Below, in pieces: positions 51,102-60,841 of a stretch of DNA of 64,000 nucleotides. Source of the DNA: Pseudomonas batumici (lineage in GTDB: Bacteria; Pseudomonadota; Gammaproteobacteria; Pseudomonadales; Pseudomonadaceae). Location of the stretch: positions 1 to 64,000 of the forward strand of contig NZ_JXDG01000048.1 of the NCBI RefSeq assembly GCF_000820515.1, given 5' to 3'. The position numbers and the translations under genes are program-made. Below the pieces are notes generated by a model, which worked only from the letters and a program-made list of their open reading frames with translations, had not been told where the DNA came from and did no database searches. Within the stretch, counting starts at the first letter, position 1; the number at the start of each line of letters is the position of its first letter.

Positions 51102-51257
51102 CTCATGGCCAGCACCACCCCAACCTTCATTGCCGGCCAGCTAGGGCACAGTGTTCAGGTCCTTTTGTCAGCCTATGCGCGCTGGCTGAACTCAACCACG
51201 GATTGGACGGAGATCGGAAAGCTCGAAGAGAGAATGGGTACGACGATACAAGCGTAA
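51102..51257 (+). pseudogene. C-terminal fragment of a tyrosine recombinase (phage-type integrase)
   Basis: A short frame reads PTFIAGQLGHSVQVLLSAYA followed by RWLNSTTDWTEIGKLEERMG. The His in QLGHS and the Tyr in SAYARW are the last two active-site positions of phage-type integrases; the catalytic core upstream is absent. The frame closes with a stop, so the true C-terminus is kept. The rest of the 445-base gap from 50947 to 51391 shows no other gene, and no tRNA or attachment repeat was found beside the fragment. Confidence 0.72.
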
Positions 51258-51391
51258 ATTTTGTGTCAGTTAAGCCCAGGATCTACAGAGGTGTGGCAAG
51301 TTTCTGAACTATATTCATAAAATGTAACGATTTTTTTCAGAACGACCCGTTGCCAACGGCTTACCCATCATATTTTTGCGAGTCCACCCGC

Positions 51392-52318
51392 GTGAACATT
51401 CGTCATTCCATTTTCGGCCTGGTTTTTGTCTTGGCAGGCGCCGTTATCACCCCCAACGTAGAAGCCCGCGAAACGGGCTCCACCTCCCGTGACCCCCACC
51501 ACCTGCGAATCGCTTCCGGTAGCGCCCTGGTCATCGATCTGCAGACCAACCAGCCCCTCTACTCCAGCAACCCGGACGTGGTCGTGCCGATCGCCTCGGT
51601 GACCAAGCTGATGACCGCCATGGTGGTACTGGACGCCAAGCTGCCGATGGACCAGTACATCTCGGTGAACATCGCCGATACCCCGGAAATGAAAGGGGTG
51701 TTCTCCCGGGTCAAGCTCAACAGCGAGCTGTCGCGCAGGGAAATGATGCTGATCGCCCTGATGTCGTCGGAAAACCGTGCGGCGGCCAGCCTCGCCCACC
51801 ATTACCCGGGCGGTTATGCAGCCTTTATCGCGGCGATGAACGCCAAGGCCAGGTCCCTGGGCATGCTCCACACCCACTATGTGGAACCCACTGGCCTGTC
51901 GATCCACAACGTCTCCACCGCCCGCGACCTCAGCAAGCTGCTGATGGCCGCACGTCACTATCCAATGCTGAGCGAGCTGAGCACTACCAAGGAAAAGACC
52001 GTGGCGTTCCGCAAGCCCAACTACACCCTGGGCTTTCACAACACCGATCACCTGGTCAATAAAGCCAACTGGGACATCAAGATCACCAAAACCGGCTTCA
52101 CCAACCAGGCCGGTCATTGCCTGGTGCTCGTGACCAGCATGGGCGGCCGTCCGGTGGCCCTGGTGATTCTCGATGCCTTCGGCAAGTACACCCATTTCGC
52201 CGATGCCAGCCGGATCCGCAACTGGATAGAAACCGGCAAGAGCGGCGAAGTGCCGGATGTGGCCCTGCGCTACAAGGCTGACAAGAACCTCAAGAGCCGC
52301 GCCGAAGCGGCAAAGTAA
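51392..52318 (+). CDS. pbpG: D-alanyl-D-alanine endopeptidase (PBP7 type)
   Basis: A 308-residue low-molecular-weight penicillin-binding protein with a signal peptide (cleavage near NVEARE). The three motifs of the family are SVTK (nucleophile Ser), SEN, and KTG (in ITKTGFTNQAG). It cuts D-Ala-mDAP cross-links in peptidoglycan. The start is a GTG; an upstream TTG-opened frame adds residues that would spoil the signal peptide. A hairpin follows the stop. Confidence 0.93.
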   Translation: MNIRHSIFGLVFVLAGAVITPNVEARETGSTSRDPHHLRIASGSALVIDLQTNQPLYSSNPDVVVPIASVTKLMTAMVVLDAKLPMDQYISVNIADTPEMKGVFSRVKLNSELSRREMMLIALMSSENRAAASLAHHYPGGYAAFIAAMNAKARSLGMLHTHYVEPTGLSIHNVSTARDLSKLLMAARHYPMLSELSTTKEKTVAFRKPNYTLGFHNTDHLVNKANWDIKITKTGFTNQAGHCLVLVTSMGGRPVALVILDAFGKYTHFADASRIRNWIETGKSGEVPDVALRYKADKNLKSRAEAAK

Positions 52319-52328
52319 GCCCTGATAC

Positions 52329-52352
52329 CGTGGCCCGACTCTTCGGGCCACG
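52329..52352 (+). terminator. Hairpin after pbpG
   Basis: CGTGGCCCGA and TCGGGCCACG form a perfect ten-base stem with a four-base loop. The following bases are only moderately T-rich, so it may be a weak terminator. Confidence 0.65.
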
Positions 52353-52561
52353 TGCTGTTGTGCTTGAGTGCCTGTTCGTGCGGGTCTATCACATGGCCGA
52401 ACTGGGCCCTCCGGCCTGCCTCGCTGGCAGTGATGTGACCTCGACGGCCTTACTCGATCCGCCGCAAGCGGAGTCAAACCCGCCGCCATAAGCCCGCAGG
52501 TGCCGCCGCGCACCCAAACCTGCATAATCGCGCTCCGCCTCCGCCGTACAGGACGTCATCC

Positions 52562-55030
52562 GTGAGCGCCGCACGCAACCCTACCCGCGAGAACAAGAAC
52601 ATCGGCCGCCTGCTGCTCGAGCTGCTGTGGCTGCTCCTGGTTCTGCTGGTGCCGATTTTCTTCGTAACGATCCTTCCCCCCGCCCTCGCCCTGGCCGTGG
52701 TTTTCGCCTGCGCCGCAGGGATGTGGGCCTGCGTGAAGCTCGGTTGGCCCAAGGGCGGACGAGCCTTTGCCCGGCTGATGATCTCGGCGGTCTTCGGCCT
52801 GGGCTTCAGCCTCGGGCGGGCACTGCCCGAATACTGGAGTATCGCGGCCGCCTTCCTGGCGATTCACCCCGGGCTTGCCTGCGTGAGCCTCTGGGAAAGA
52901 CGCCTGGGCCTGGTGACGCCCACCACGGAAAACCCGACCTCGGGCAACGGTGCCAGCGCCTGGGGCGGCCAGGAACCGACGCTGACGCCCGAAGGCGAGC
53001 CGATCCGGGTGTTCAACCAGGGCGAAATTGCCATGGGCGGCCCGGTGATGTGCGACTACCTGTTTCCCGACGGCATCCTGCTCGAAGGGCTGGGGGCCTC
53101 GGCACGCTTTTCCAGCGACGCCCGCTACTTCGCCGCCCCCATTCCGTCGCGCGGCAACTGGGGCCTGGTGATTCTCGATCGTCCCTTGCGCCGCCTCTAT
53201 CGCTGCCGTGCCGACCAGTTCTGGGAACTGGACACCTTCAACGAGCAAGGCCTGGGCGGGCGTTACAGCCCGCTGGTGGACAACGGCGCCCACCAGCATT
53301 CCCTCGAGGACCTGTTGAAAGACGCCGAAGCTATCGACCTGCTGCCGGTCAGCGATCTCTGGCTGGAGCCCGGGAACTGGCAACAGGCCTTGGCCCGGCA
53401 ACAGATCGAATATCGCTCCCCCGATGGCCGGCATCTGCTGGAGGGCCAGTTGACCCTGCCCGTCAGCCTGCGGGAACTGGACCAGCCGACCACACCGATC
53501 AACCATCCCGATTACCGGCTCAGCCTGGACGGTGTCCCCGCCCCCTTGTTGATCACCGCCCAGACAGCGATCGTCTGGAGCGCCGACAGCCGCAGCCTGG
53601 TGTGTATCGCCCGCCCGCTCGAACCGTCAGAACCGCACCGACCACTCTGGCTCTGGCAGCAGGATCGCGGCTGGCGGGCACTGCGCAGTCCCTGGACCAG
53701 CGATGACCGCGGCCTCGGCGGATACTGGAGCGATCCGCTGGCGCTGGACGAGCAACAGGTCTGGCTGGAGAGCTACCTGCCCCTGTCGCAACCCGACAAC
53801 GGGCGATTCGGTTACCAGTTACAGGGTATCCACAGCGACTCGCAAATCCTGGTCGGCCACGACCCTCTGGGCCGCGAGCAGAATGCCGAATGGAAGCAGC
53901 CTCGCACCCGCCTGGTCCTGCCGCTGGACAGCGACGGGAGCGAGGCGAGCGTGACCATCGAGTCGGAGCCGCTGCTGGATGGCCTACGGGCCTGTTTCAG
54001 CCAGGAACAGGTCGATCAGGACGAGTCCGTCGGCTATCAGTGCCGGATCGGCGACTGGACCCTGCCCGGCCTCTGGCGCCTGGACCATCGGGTCAGCGAC
54101 TGTTCCCGCTACCTGGCGCTGGTGCCGTTCTCCCCGCATCCTGCGATACCCGACCGTGTGGTGGTCGCCGATCCCCGGCAACGTCGGTTGATCGACAGCC
54201 CGCCGATGCGGGTAGCCGGGCTGGTGGATTTCCGCGCCGCGACGCTGAGCGTAGCGGTAATTGTCGGACGCCTTCCCCGGGACGTCGCCAGCACGCCGTT
54301 GCAACGTTTTACCGAAGCCGCCCCTGAAGCGTCCCAAGCCGCCGAGTTCTGCCGATACCGCGAAGACTCGCGTCTCTACTACGAACTGCGCAGGTTGCAA
54401 GTCGCTGCGGACAGACTGCAAGACTTGCCCACCTGGCGGCAGGTTCATCAGCCACAGATCGCCACCGCCGAAGGCGAGTTTATTCAGCCCTCCCCAACCG
54501 GCCAGGATGCCGCCTGGCTGTTCGGCAGCACCACAGAATACGGCGACGATCTGGGCCGAGGCCATATCGCCCGCCTCGGCGGGCACCTGCTGACCGCCTC
54601 CGGCTGCGCCCTGTCGGATCTGGCGCCATCCATGGCCTGGTCGCCGAAGGGACGCTACCTGGCGTTGACCCGGCTGTACCTCGACCACCGCGACTTCGCC
54701 GACAGTTACACTCGCCGCGCCTGGAAGCTCCTGCTGCTGGACATCGAGGCACGCACCTTGCGCACGGCCCCCGGCTGGCTGGGCAACCGACCACATTTCA
54801 TCGATTTTGGCGCCGACGCCCTGCACTTGCGCCAGTTCGAAGCGGATTGGGACCTGAGGGATGGCTCCGACCCGGGTACTCGTGTGAAGATCGCCTTGAA
54901 AGAGATACTGGAGTGGCCGTCCGAACCCTTGCAGCCTCATGCCGACCTTTGGCTGACCGCAACCGAGGCGACTCATGCCCAGGCTTGGCAAACCCAGGAA
55001 AGACCGGAACCGCTTCGGCTTCTGTTGTAG
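52562..55030 (+). CDS. Large membrane-anchored protein, hypothetical
   Basis: An 822-residue protein starting with a GTG. Residues 15-110 hold three or four hydrophobic segments (LLELLWLLLVLLVPIFFVTILPP and on). The remaining 700 residues are soluble, with repeated short strand patterns and Trp/Asp-rich turns (ARFSSDARYFAAPIPSRGNWG; IVWSADSRSLVCIARP; SMAWSPKGRYLALTRLYLDH) that suggest a beta-propeller. No catalytic signature was recognised. It is unclear on which side of the membrane the propeller lies. It precedes an AraC gene by about 60 bases. Confidence 0.75.
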   Translation: MSAARNPTRENKNIGRLLLELLWLLLVLLVPIFFVTILPPALALAVVFACAAGMWACVKLGWPKGGRAFARLMISAVFGLGFSLGRALPEYWSIAAAFLAIHPGLACVSLWERRLGLVTPTTENPTSGNGASAWGGQEPTLTPEGEPIRVFNQGEIAMGGPVMCDYLFPDGILLEGLGASARFSSDARYFAAPIPSRGNWGLVILDRPLRRLYRCRADQFWELDTFNEQGLGGRYSPLVDNGAHQHSLEDLLKDAEAIDLLPVSDLWLEPGNWQQALARQQIEYRSPDGRHLLEGQLTLPVSLRELDQPTTPINHPDYRLSLDGVPAPLLITAQTAIVWSADSRSLVCIARPLEPSEPHRPLWLWQQDRGWRALRSPWTSDDRGLGGYWSDPLALDEQQVWLESYLPLSQPDNGRFGYQLQGIHSDSQILVGHDPLGREQNAEWKQPRTRLVLPLDSDGSEASVTIESEPLLDGLRACFSQEQVDQDESVGYQCRIGDWTLPGLWRLDHRVSDCSRYLALVPFSPHPAIPDRVVVADPRQRRLIDSPPMRVAGLVDFRAATLSVAVIVGRLPRDVASTPLQRFTEAAPEASQAAEFCRYREDSRLYYELRRLQVAADRLQDLPTWRQVHQPQIATAEGEFIQPSPTGQDAAWLFGSTTEYGDDLGRGHIARLGGHLLTASGCALSDLAPSMAWSPKGRYLALTRLYLDHRDFADSYTRRAWKLLLLDIEARTLRTAPGWLGNRPHFIDFGADALHLRQFEADWDLRDGSDPGTRVKIALKEILEWPSEPLQPHADLWLTATEATHAQAWQTQERPEPLRLLL

Positions 55031-55091
55031 GACCCAGCTACGCTCCTACAGGTCAGTCACTGCCCCCAACATCCCGCACCGGACCCGCAAA

Positions 55092-55928
55092 ATGAGCAAA
55101 GCCTCCCCAGCCGCTCCCGATGACAAGGCCCCCTACTTCTGGCGGGACGAACGCCTGCCCTTCATCGAAGCCCGCTCGATCCAGGACGGCCGCAAGGTCT
55201 GCTATTCCCGGCATTCCCACGAACATTTCTCTATCGGGGCGATCACCCACGGCCAAAGCACCTATATCAACGAGCAGAATCAATGGCGGGTCGCCGCCGG
55301 CACCGTGGTGCTCATGAATCCGGGCGAGGTGCATGCCTGCAACCCCATCGACGACCAGCCCTGGGCCTATCGCATGTTCTATGTCGAAACGCCCTGGCTG
55401 ACGTCACTGCAACATGAACTGGGGTTCAGCCAGGATCTGGATTTTCGGGCCTTTTCCACCCCCCTCACCACCGATCCGACACTCTACGAAGGCTTGAACA
55501 GCCTGTACGAGATCCTGGTGGACGACGACCTCGCGCTCCTGGAAAAACAGTGCGCCCTCGTCGAGTTCTTCACCCTGTTGCAACACCGCTTGAACCCGGC
55601 GCCACGGCCGGCTCGGGAGATCAATCAAAAGCTCGAACGGGCCGCGGCCTATATTCACAAACACTGCACCGAAGCCCTGAAGCTGGAGGACATCTGCCAG
55701 GCCGCGCAGTTGTCGGCGTCCTACCTGACCCGTGCCTTCAAGCAGCATTACGGCATGACGCCCCACGCCTTCCTCGTCAACCGACGCATCCAGTACGCCC
55801 GCAATCGCCTGCGCCGTGGCGGCCTGATCGCCGACGTCGCGCTGGAGGCCGGTTTCGCCGACCAGGCGCATTTCCAACGAGCCTTCAAGCAACACCTGGC
55901 CGCGACACCGGGACAGTATCGCGGCTGA
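55092..55928 (+). CDS. AraC-family transcriptional regulator (cupin N-domain)
   Basis: A 278-residue AraC regulator with an N-terminal cupin sensor (HSHEHFSIGAITHGQSTYIN, VVLMNPGEVHAC) and a C-terminal double HTH (ICQAAQLSASYLTRAFKQHYG; VALEAGFADQAHFQRAFKQH). It is convergent with a LysE-type exporter gene, six bases apart. AraC/LysE pairs of this kind are common in proteobacteria, and control of the exporter in response to an amino acid is likely. Confidence 0.9.
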   Translation: MSKASPAAPDDKAPYFWRDERLPFIEARSIQDGRKVCYSRHSHEHFSIGAITHGQSTYINEQNQWRVAAGTVVLMNPGEVHACNPIDDQPWAYRMFYVETPWLTSLQHELGFSQDLDFRAFSTPLTTDPTLYEGLNSLYEILVDDDLALLEKQCALVEFFTLLQHRLNPAPRPAREINQKLERAAAYIHKHCTEALKLEDICQAAQLSASYLTRAFKQHYGMTPHAFLVNRRIQYARNRLRRGGLIADVALEAGFADQAHFQRAFKQHLAATPGQYRG

Positions 55929-55934
55929 TCCGCC

Positions 55935-56522
55935 TCAAGGCAGCAACAGGTAGATCGCACTGAGCGCCAGCAACAATGCCATCAGCCGGTTGAACAGACG
56001 CATGCCCCTGGGGTTGTCCAGATAGTGACGCAAAAAGGTCCCGGCAAACGCCCAGCAGGCAATCGAGCCGTAGCAGATCACGAAATACACCGCCGCAAAC
56101 TGCCACACCAGCCGCGCCTCGCCATTGGCCACAAACGCCCCCATCCCCGCCACGCAGGCCAGCCAGGCCTTGGGGTTGAGCCACTGCATCACTGCGCCGA
56201 GCGTCATTGTCGGTTGCTTGCCGGGTTGGCGGGTATTGAGGGAGCCATCGTCGGCGGCCAGCTTCCAGGCCATGTACAACAGGAACGCCACGCCGGCCAA
56301 CTGGATCCCCCGGGTCAGGCTCGGCACGAACAACAGCAGTTCATTCAACCCGAGGCCGATCAGTACCAGCAACAGAGTGAAGCCCAGGGTTGCGCCGGTC
56401 ACGTGTCGCAGACTGGCGCGCCAGCCGAACTGCGCACCGGAACTCAGGGCCACGATATTGACCGGGCCGGGCGTGATGGAAGAGGCCAGCGCAAAGGCCG
56501 CCATGGAAACAAGAACGCTCAT
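55935..56522 (-). CDS. LysE-family translocator (amino acid exporter)
   Basis: A 195-residue protein with about six helices. The RhtB/LysE pattern is clear: SSITPGPVNIVALSSGAQFG at the start, AGVAFLLYMAWKL in the middle, and LNPKAWLACVAGMGAF. It exports amino acids or derivatives. GGAAGG lies before the ATG. The nearby AraC gene is its likely regulator. Confidence 0.92.
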   Translation of the reverse strand: MSVLVSMAAFALASSITPGPVNIVALSSGAQFGWRASLRHVTGATLGFTLLLVLIGLGLNELLLFVPSLTRGIQLAGVAFLLYMAWKLAADDGSLNTRQPGKQPTMTLGAVMQWLNPKAWLACVAGMGAFVANGEARLVWQFAAVYFVICYGSIACWAFAGTFLRHYLDNPRGMRLFNRLMALLLALSAIYLLLP

Positions 56523-56711
56523 CGTCTACCTTCCGCATGAATGGATGTCGGGCTGAAGGTACCCATGCGTGCAGGCAGCGGTATTGAAGAAAACTCCCCT
56601 GGCCAGCCTTTTGTCCCACCGGCGAAATGTTTCATCCAGCCGCGCGCTCAAGCGGCGTAAGATGGCAAAGGCCTTATCCGTACATTGCATCCAGCCTGGG
56701 GAAACCGAACC

Positions 56712-56924
56712 ATGAAGCCGAACCTCGTCAAAGTCGCGCAGGCACTGAGCGCCCTGCTGTTGAGCGCCTGCTCCGGTACGAGCACGATGAGCACCAACAG
56801 TGCCTGCTATACGGAAAGCTGCAATCAACACTACGACAGCAAACCCGTCACCCAGAGTTTTGGCGGTTCGAACCTGGGCAGCAGCTTCCGTGAGTACGGC
56901 ACCAGCATGCTGCACGACGACTAA
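56712..56924 (+). CDS. Small lipoprotein, hypothetical
   Basis: A 70-residue lipoprotein with the lipobox LSAC (ALSALLLSACSGTS). The mature part is Ser/Thr-rich with two more Cys (NSACYTESCNQH) that may bridge. GGGGAAA lies nine bases before the ATG. Function unknown. The 240-base gap after it holds no gene. Confidence 0.7.
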   Translation: MKPNLVKVAQALSALLLSACSGTSTMSTNSACYTESCNQHYDSKPVTQSFGGSNLGSSFREYGTSMLHDD

Positions 56925-57161
56925 GCTTAATCGCGGATCGGCGGCTGGCTGCCTCCCTGGCAGCCACGTTGATTGGCGTTCAAAAAGCCAGGCCTGGTCC
57001 TGCCACTCCATAGGAAATGTCCGACTTTCCACTCAATAGCTTTGCGTCGATTATCTGAATCCGGACCGCTGTCCTCGACAGCCCCTGCCCAGTCCTCGCT
57101 TTTGACGGGAGCCCGTCGTCAGGCGGTGCCTTCTGGTCACTTGTCCCTTGCAGGAGATACG

Positions 57162-57710
57162 ATGAAGCTATCGATGAACTTATACGACGCACTGACGACC
57201 ATCAGCGTGCCCCCGAACAAGGCCAAGGCGGTTGTAAATGCCTGGGAGTCGGATATGGAAAAATTCGCGACAAAGTCTGATCTGCTCCGAACCGAGACAC
57301 ACTTGCAGGCGTCGATCACGGAGTTGGGCTCGGAACTACGTGGCACGATCACGGAGTTGGGCTCGGAACTGCGTGGCACGATCACGGAGTTGAGCTCGGA
57401 GCTGCGTGGCATGATCAAGGATCAGAGTGTGGAGATTCGCTCCTTGAGTAACGAACTTCGCTCCGTGAGTACCGAACTTCGCACGATGATTCAAGAACAG
57501 GGAGCAGAACTGCGAGCGTCCATCAAGGAGCAAGGTGTAGAACTGCGATCCGCCATTACAGAACAGGGTGCAAAATTCCAGATATCCATTGCAGAAATGG
57601 ACTCACAGAACAAGATCCTGCGCTGGCAGCTCGGCATCCTGCTCGTCTGTATCAGCGTTCCCGTGCTCAAGCTGGCTTATGACATGCTGATCAAAACCAG
57701 CTTGAATTGA
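57162..57710 (+). CDS. DUF1640-like coiled-coil membrane protein
   Basis: A 182-residue protein. Its N-terminus (ALTTISVPPNKAKAVVNAWES followed by FATKSDL) resembles DUF1640/CCDC90-like proteins. The middle is a long coiled coil built from 11-residue units of the ITELGSELRGT type. A C-terminal membrane helix (LGILLVCISVPVLKLAYDML) anchors it. GGAGAT precedes the ATG. The three exact units are also a DNA tandem repeat, so copy number may vary between strains. No function is known. Confidence 0.78.
   Translation: MKLSMNLYDALTTISVPPNKAKAVVNAWESDMEKFATKSDLLRTETHLQASITELGSELRGTITELGSELRGTITELSSELRGMIKDQSVEIRSLSNELRSVSTELRTMIQEQGAELRASIKEQGVELRSAITEQGAKFQISIAEMDSQNKILRWQLGILLVCISVPVLKLAYDMLIKTSLN
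57314..57412 (+). repeat. 33-bp tandem repeat (3 units) inside the coiled-coil gene
   Basis: GATCACGGAGTTGGGCTCGG and its following 13 bases occur three times in line, the first two units differing at one base. The period equals 11 codons, so changes in copy number keep the frame and the heptad/hendecad coil. Confidence 0.9.
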
Positions 57711-57711
57711 T

Positions 57712-58608
57712 TCACTCCAGCTGCGCACACACTTGCCGAAGGCACCCGCGCAACCAGCGATGCGCGGGATCGGCATCCAGCCTCGGATGCCAGAGCATGG
57801 CCACCGTGAACGTCGGCAGCAAGAACGGAAGTTCAAAGCTGTGCATGCGGGTACGCAGGTTGCCGGTGTGGCGTTCGGGCACTGTGGCAATCAAATCGGT
57901 GGACCGGGCCAGTGACAGCGCGGTCGAAAATCCGGCGACGAACGTGGCCACTTCCCGCGACAGCCCAAGCCGCTCCAGCGCCTCATCGACGGCTCCCTTG
58001 TCGAGCTCCCGCCGCGCAACGCCGATATGCTGGCCGGCCGCATAGCGGGCCGGGGTGATCTCCCCCTGACTCAGCGGATGCTCCCGGCGCACCACGCCAA
58101 TAAAACGATCGCGAAACAGCGCCTGGGTCAGCAGCTCCGGCCCCTGGCTACTACCCACCACACCGGTTTCCAGATCGACACTGCCATCGCGCAGTGGCGC
58201 GCTGTCCTTGTCCGGCTTCTGCAGGAAACGCAGGCGCACACCGGGCGCCTCTTCCGCGATCCGGGCAAGCAGCGCAGGACCGAAGTTCTCCACGAAACCG
58301 TCGCGGGTACGCAACGTGAAGGTACGAACCAGTTGCTTGAGGTCCAAGTGCCCGGCAGGTCGCAACACGGTTTCGGCGTCCTGCACCAACCGAGCGACCC
58401 GCTCGCGCAATTCCAGCGCCCGGGGTGTCGGCACCAGACCGCGCCCGGCCCTGACCAGCAGTGGGTCGCCGGTGGTTTCCCGCAAGCGCGCCAGTGCTCG
58501 ACTCATTGCCGAGGGGCTGAGGTGCAAGCGTCGGGCCGCGCGCGCCACACTGCCTTCGGCCAGCAGCACATCCAGGGTGACCAGCAGATTGAGATCGGGT
58601 GTGGACAT
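57712..58608 (-). CDS. LysR-family transcriptional regulator
   Basis: A 298-residue LysR regulator with the HTH near the N-terminus (SVARAARRLHLSPSAMSRALARLRE). It is divergent from the DHA2-type MFS gene across about 140 bases, the usual place for a LysR protein to control an exporter. Its stop is only two bases from the stop of the coiled-coil gene. Confidence 0.9.
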   Translation of the reverse strand: MSTPDLNLLVTLDVLLAEGSVARAARRLHLSPSAMSRALARLRETTGDPLLVRAGRGLVPTPRALELRERVARLVQDAETVLRPAGHLDLKQLVRTFTLRTRDGFVENFGPALLARIAEEAPGVRLRFLQKPDKDSAPLRDGSVDLETGVVGSSQGPELLTQALFRDRFIGVVRREHPLSQGEITPARYAAGQHIGVARRELDKGAVDEALERLGLSREVATFVAGFSTALSLARSTDLIATVPERHTGNLRTRMHSFELPFLLPTFTVAMLWHPRLDADPAHRWLRGCLRQVCAQLE

Positions 58609-58747
58609 GGACCACTCCGTGGCATGGCTTGATCGGATAGCGCGTCAAACGCACGAGTACAGTGCAAATGCTGCGCCTTCCGCCATGTTAGGCGTCGGCG
58701 TAGATTTCTGACAGCTCCACGTTGGGAGCGGCCGAAAGAGAGTCAGG

Positions 58748-60172
58748 ATGAAACCGATCATTGCAGGACAAGATGCGCTCGCGATGGACAATGCACCACA
58801 CCCACCTTCGGCGCGCTGGGCACTGGCCGGCTTGTCGCTGTCCATGCTGCTGTCGTCCCTGGGCACCAGCATTGCCAATGTCGGCCTGCCCACCTTGGCA
58901 CAGGTGTTCGACGCCTCCTTCCAGGAGGTGCAATGGATCGTCCTCGCCTACCTCCTGACGATCACCACCCTGATCGTCAGCGTTGGCCGGCTTGGCGATC
59001 TCACTGGTCGCCGCCGCCTGCTATTGGCCGGCATCGTCCTCTTCACCCTGGCCTCGACGCTGTGCGGTTTCGCCCCCACGCTGGGCCTGCTGATCGCTGC
59101 CCGGGCACTGCAAGGCCTCGGCGCGGCGATCATGATGGCCCTGACCCTGGCGTTTGTCGGCGAGACGGTGCCGAAGGCCAGGACCGGCAGTGCCATGGGC
59201 TTGCTGGGCACCCTGTCTGCCATCGGCACCGCCTTGGGCCCGTCGCTGGGTGGTTTCCTGCTCGCCGGGCCCGGCTGGCGCGCGCTCTTCCTCATCAGCG
59301 TGCCGCTGGGCGTGCTGACGTTTGCACTCAGCTACCGCCATCTGCCCGAGGATCGTCAGGGGACACGGCCCGAACGAAGCGGTTTCGACCCCTTGGGCAC
59401 ACTGCTGCTGGCGCTGACGTTGGCGGCTTATGCATTGGCCATGACCTTGGGACGCGGCCACTTCGGCCCGCCCAATATCGGCCTGCTGGCCGCGGCAGTC
59501 CTCGGCCTTGGCCTGTTCGTGCTCACCGAGACGAAGGTTGCCTCGCCACTCATTCGCCTGGCGATGTTGCGCGACCTCAGGTTGAGCGGGAGCCTGGCCA
59601 TGAGTGCCCTCGTCTCGACAGTGATGATGGCGACGCTGGTGGTGGGTCCGTTCTACCTGGCCCGAGGGCTCGGGTTGGACGCGGCAGGGGTCGGGCTGGC
59701 CCTCTCGGTCGGCCCCTGTGTCTCGGCGCTGACCGGGGTGCCCGCCGGCCGGCTGGCGGACCGCTTTGGCGCACAGCGCATGACCGCTGTCGGGTTGATG
59801 GCCATGGCGATCGGTTGCCTGGCGTTGTCGCTGTTGCCGCAAACACTTGGACTGGGCGGCTACATCAGCCCGCTGATCGTTGTCACCTTCGGCTACGCCC
59901 TGTTCCAGGCATCCAACAACACCACTGTCATGAGCGAGGTCGGGACGCAGCAACGAGGCGTCGTCTCCGGCCTGCTCAATCTGTCGCGCAATCTCGGGCT
60001 GATTACCGGGGCTTCGGCGCTGGGTGCGGTGTTCACGTTCGCCTCAAAGGCCGCCGACATCGCCAACGCGTCTCCCGAGGCTGTCGCCAGCGGCCTGCGG
60101 GCGACCTTCGCCACGGCACTGGTGCCGGTTGTCAGCGCCCTGGCCATAGCGTTTGTCGTCAGGAAACGATAA
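58748..60172 (+). CDS. MFS multidrug efflux transporter (DHA2 type)
   Basis: A 474-residue transporter with 13-14 hydrophobic helices. The DHA2 marks are SLGTSIANVGLPTLAQVF in TM1, QWIVLAYLLTITTLIVSVGRLGD in TM2 (motif A at GRLGDLTGRRR), and a TM5 motif C (LGTLSAIGTALGPSLGGFLL). It should expel drugs in exchange for protons. AGAGTCAGG precedes the ATG; an ATG 36 bases later is possible. The divergent LysR gene is the likely regulator. Confidence 0.9.
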   Translation: MKPIIAGQDALAMDNAPHPPSARWALAGLSLSMLLSSLGTSIANVGLPTLAQVFDASFQEVQWIVLAYLLTITTLIVSVGRLGDLTGRRRLLLAGIVLFTLASTLCGFAPTLGLLIAARALQGLGAAIMMALTLAFVGETVPKARTGSAMGLLGTLSAIGTALGPSLGGFLLAGPGWRALFLISVPLGVLTFALSYRHLPEDRQGTRPERSGFDPLGTLLLALTLAAYALAMTLGRGHFGPPNIGLLAAAVLGLGLFVLTETKVASPLIRLAMLRDLRLSGSLAMSALVSTVMMATLVVGPFYLARGLGLDAAGVGLALSVGPCVSALTGVPAGRLADRFGAQRMTAVGLMAMAIGCLALSLLPQTLGLGGYISPLIVVTFGYALFQASNNTTVMSEVGTQQRGVVSGLLNLSRNLGLITGASALGAVFTFASKAADIANASPEAVASGLRATFATALVPVVSALAIAFVVRKR

Positions 60173-60208
60173 GCACCGATTCCTGCTGGCTCTGCGCAAT
60201 GTCGCCCA

Positions 60209-60841
60209 CTACAGCGCAGGACGTTGAAACCTGACCCACTCCTGCACGGAAGCTCGCTGCCATTGGCGCTGCGCGTATTCCACCAGCACAGCTGGTACGG
60301 CGTCACCGTTGAGTACCAGGCGGTTGAGCATCAGCGCCAGGTCGACATCGGCAATCGACCATTGATCGAACAGGTTCTCGCGGCCATCCGCCAGGAGCGC
60401 TTGTGCGGCCGCGAACAGCTTGCGCGTCGCCGCCTCGGCCACTGGCGACAAGGGGCCCGACTGGATGCCATAGAACACCACCAGGGTGGAGCGTTCCTGC
60501 CGGATAGGCATCAGGTCACTGCGCAGCCAGGCCTGGATCTGCCGGGCCTTCGCGCGCTGTTGACGGTCTTGCGGATAAACCGGCACCTGCGGGAAGGTTT
60601 CTTCCAGGTACTCGGCAATCGCCGACGACTCGGACAAGGCGAAGTCGCCATGCACGAGGGTAGGCACCCGCTGGGTCAGCGACAGGCTGGCATAGCCATC
60701 GGCCTGGTTTTCCAATGTGTCGAGGTCCAGCGGAATCACTTCGAAGTCGATGCCCTTTTCCCGCAGCACCACAAAATCCGACATCGCATAAGGGCTGGTG
60801 AATTGAGCGTCAACGTACAGTTTCAGGCGGGAATCACTCAC
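60209..60841 (-). CDS. Glutathione S-transferase (YfcF-like)
   Basis: A 210-residue GST with a thioredoxin-like N-domain (DAQFTSPYAMSDFVVLREKGIDFE) and the glutathione-binding TQRVPTLVHGDFALSESSAIAEYLEE motif. The C-domain is helical and ends WVRFQRPAL. It resembles YfcF/YfcG-type GSTs, some with peroxidase activity. It is convergent with the MFS gene. Confidence 0.9.
   Translation of the reverse strand: MSDSRLKLYVDAQFTSPYAMSDFVVLREKGIDFEVIPLDLDTLENQADGYASLSLTQRVPTLVHGDFALSESSAIAEYLEETFPQVPVYPQDRQQRAKARQIQAWLRSDLMPIRQERSTLVVFYGIQSGPLSPVAEAATRKLFAAAQALLADGRENLFDQWSIADVDLALMLNRLVLNGDAVPAVLVEYAQRQWQRASVQEWVRFQRPAL

Noticed and set aside
52562..55030. The 822-residue protein as a two-component sensor
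   Set aside because: It has membrane helices and a large soluble part, but no histidine kinase, HAMP or GGDEF/EAL motif was seen.
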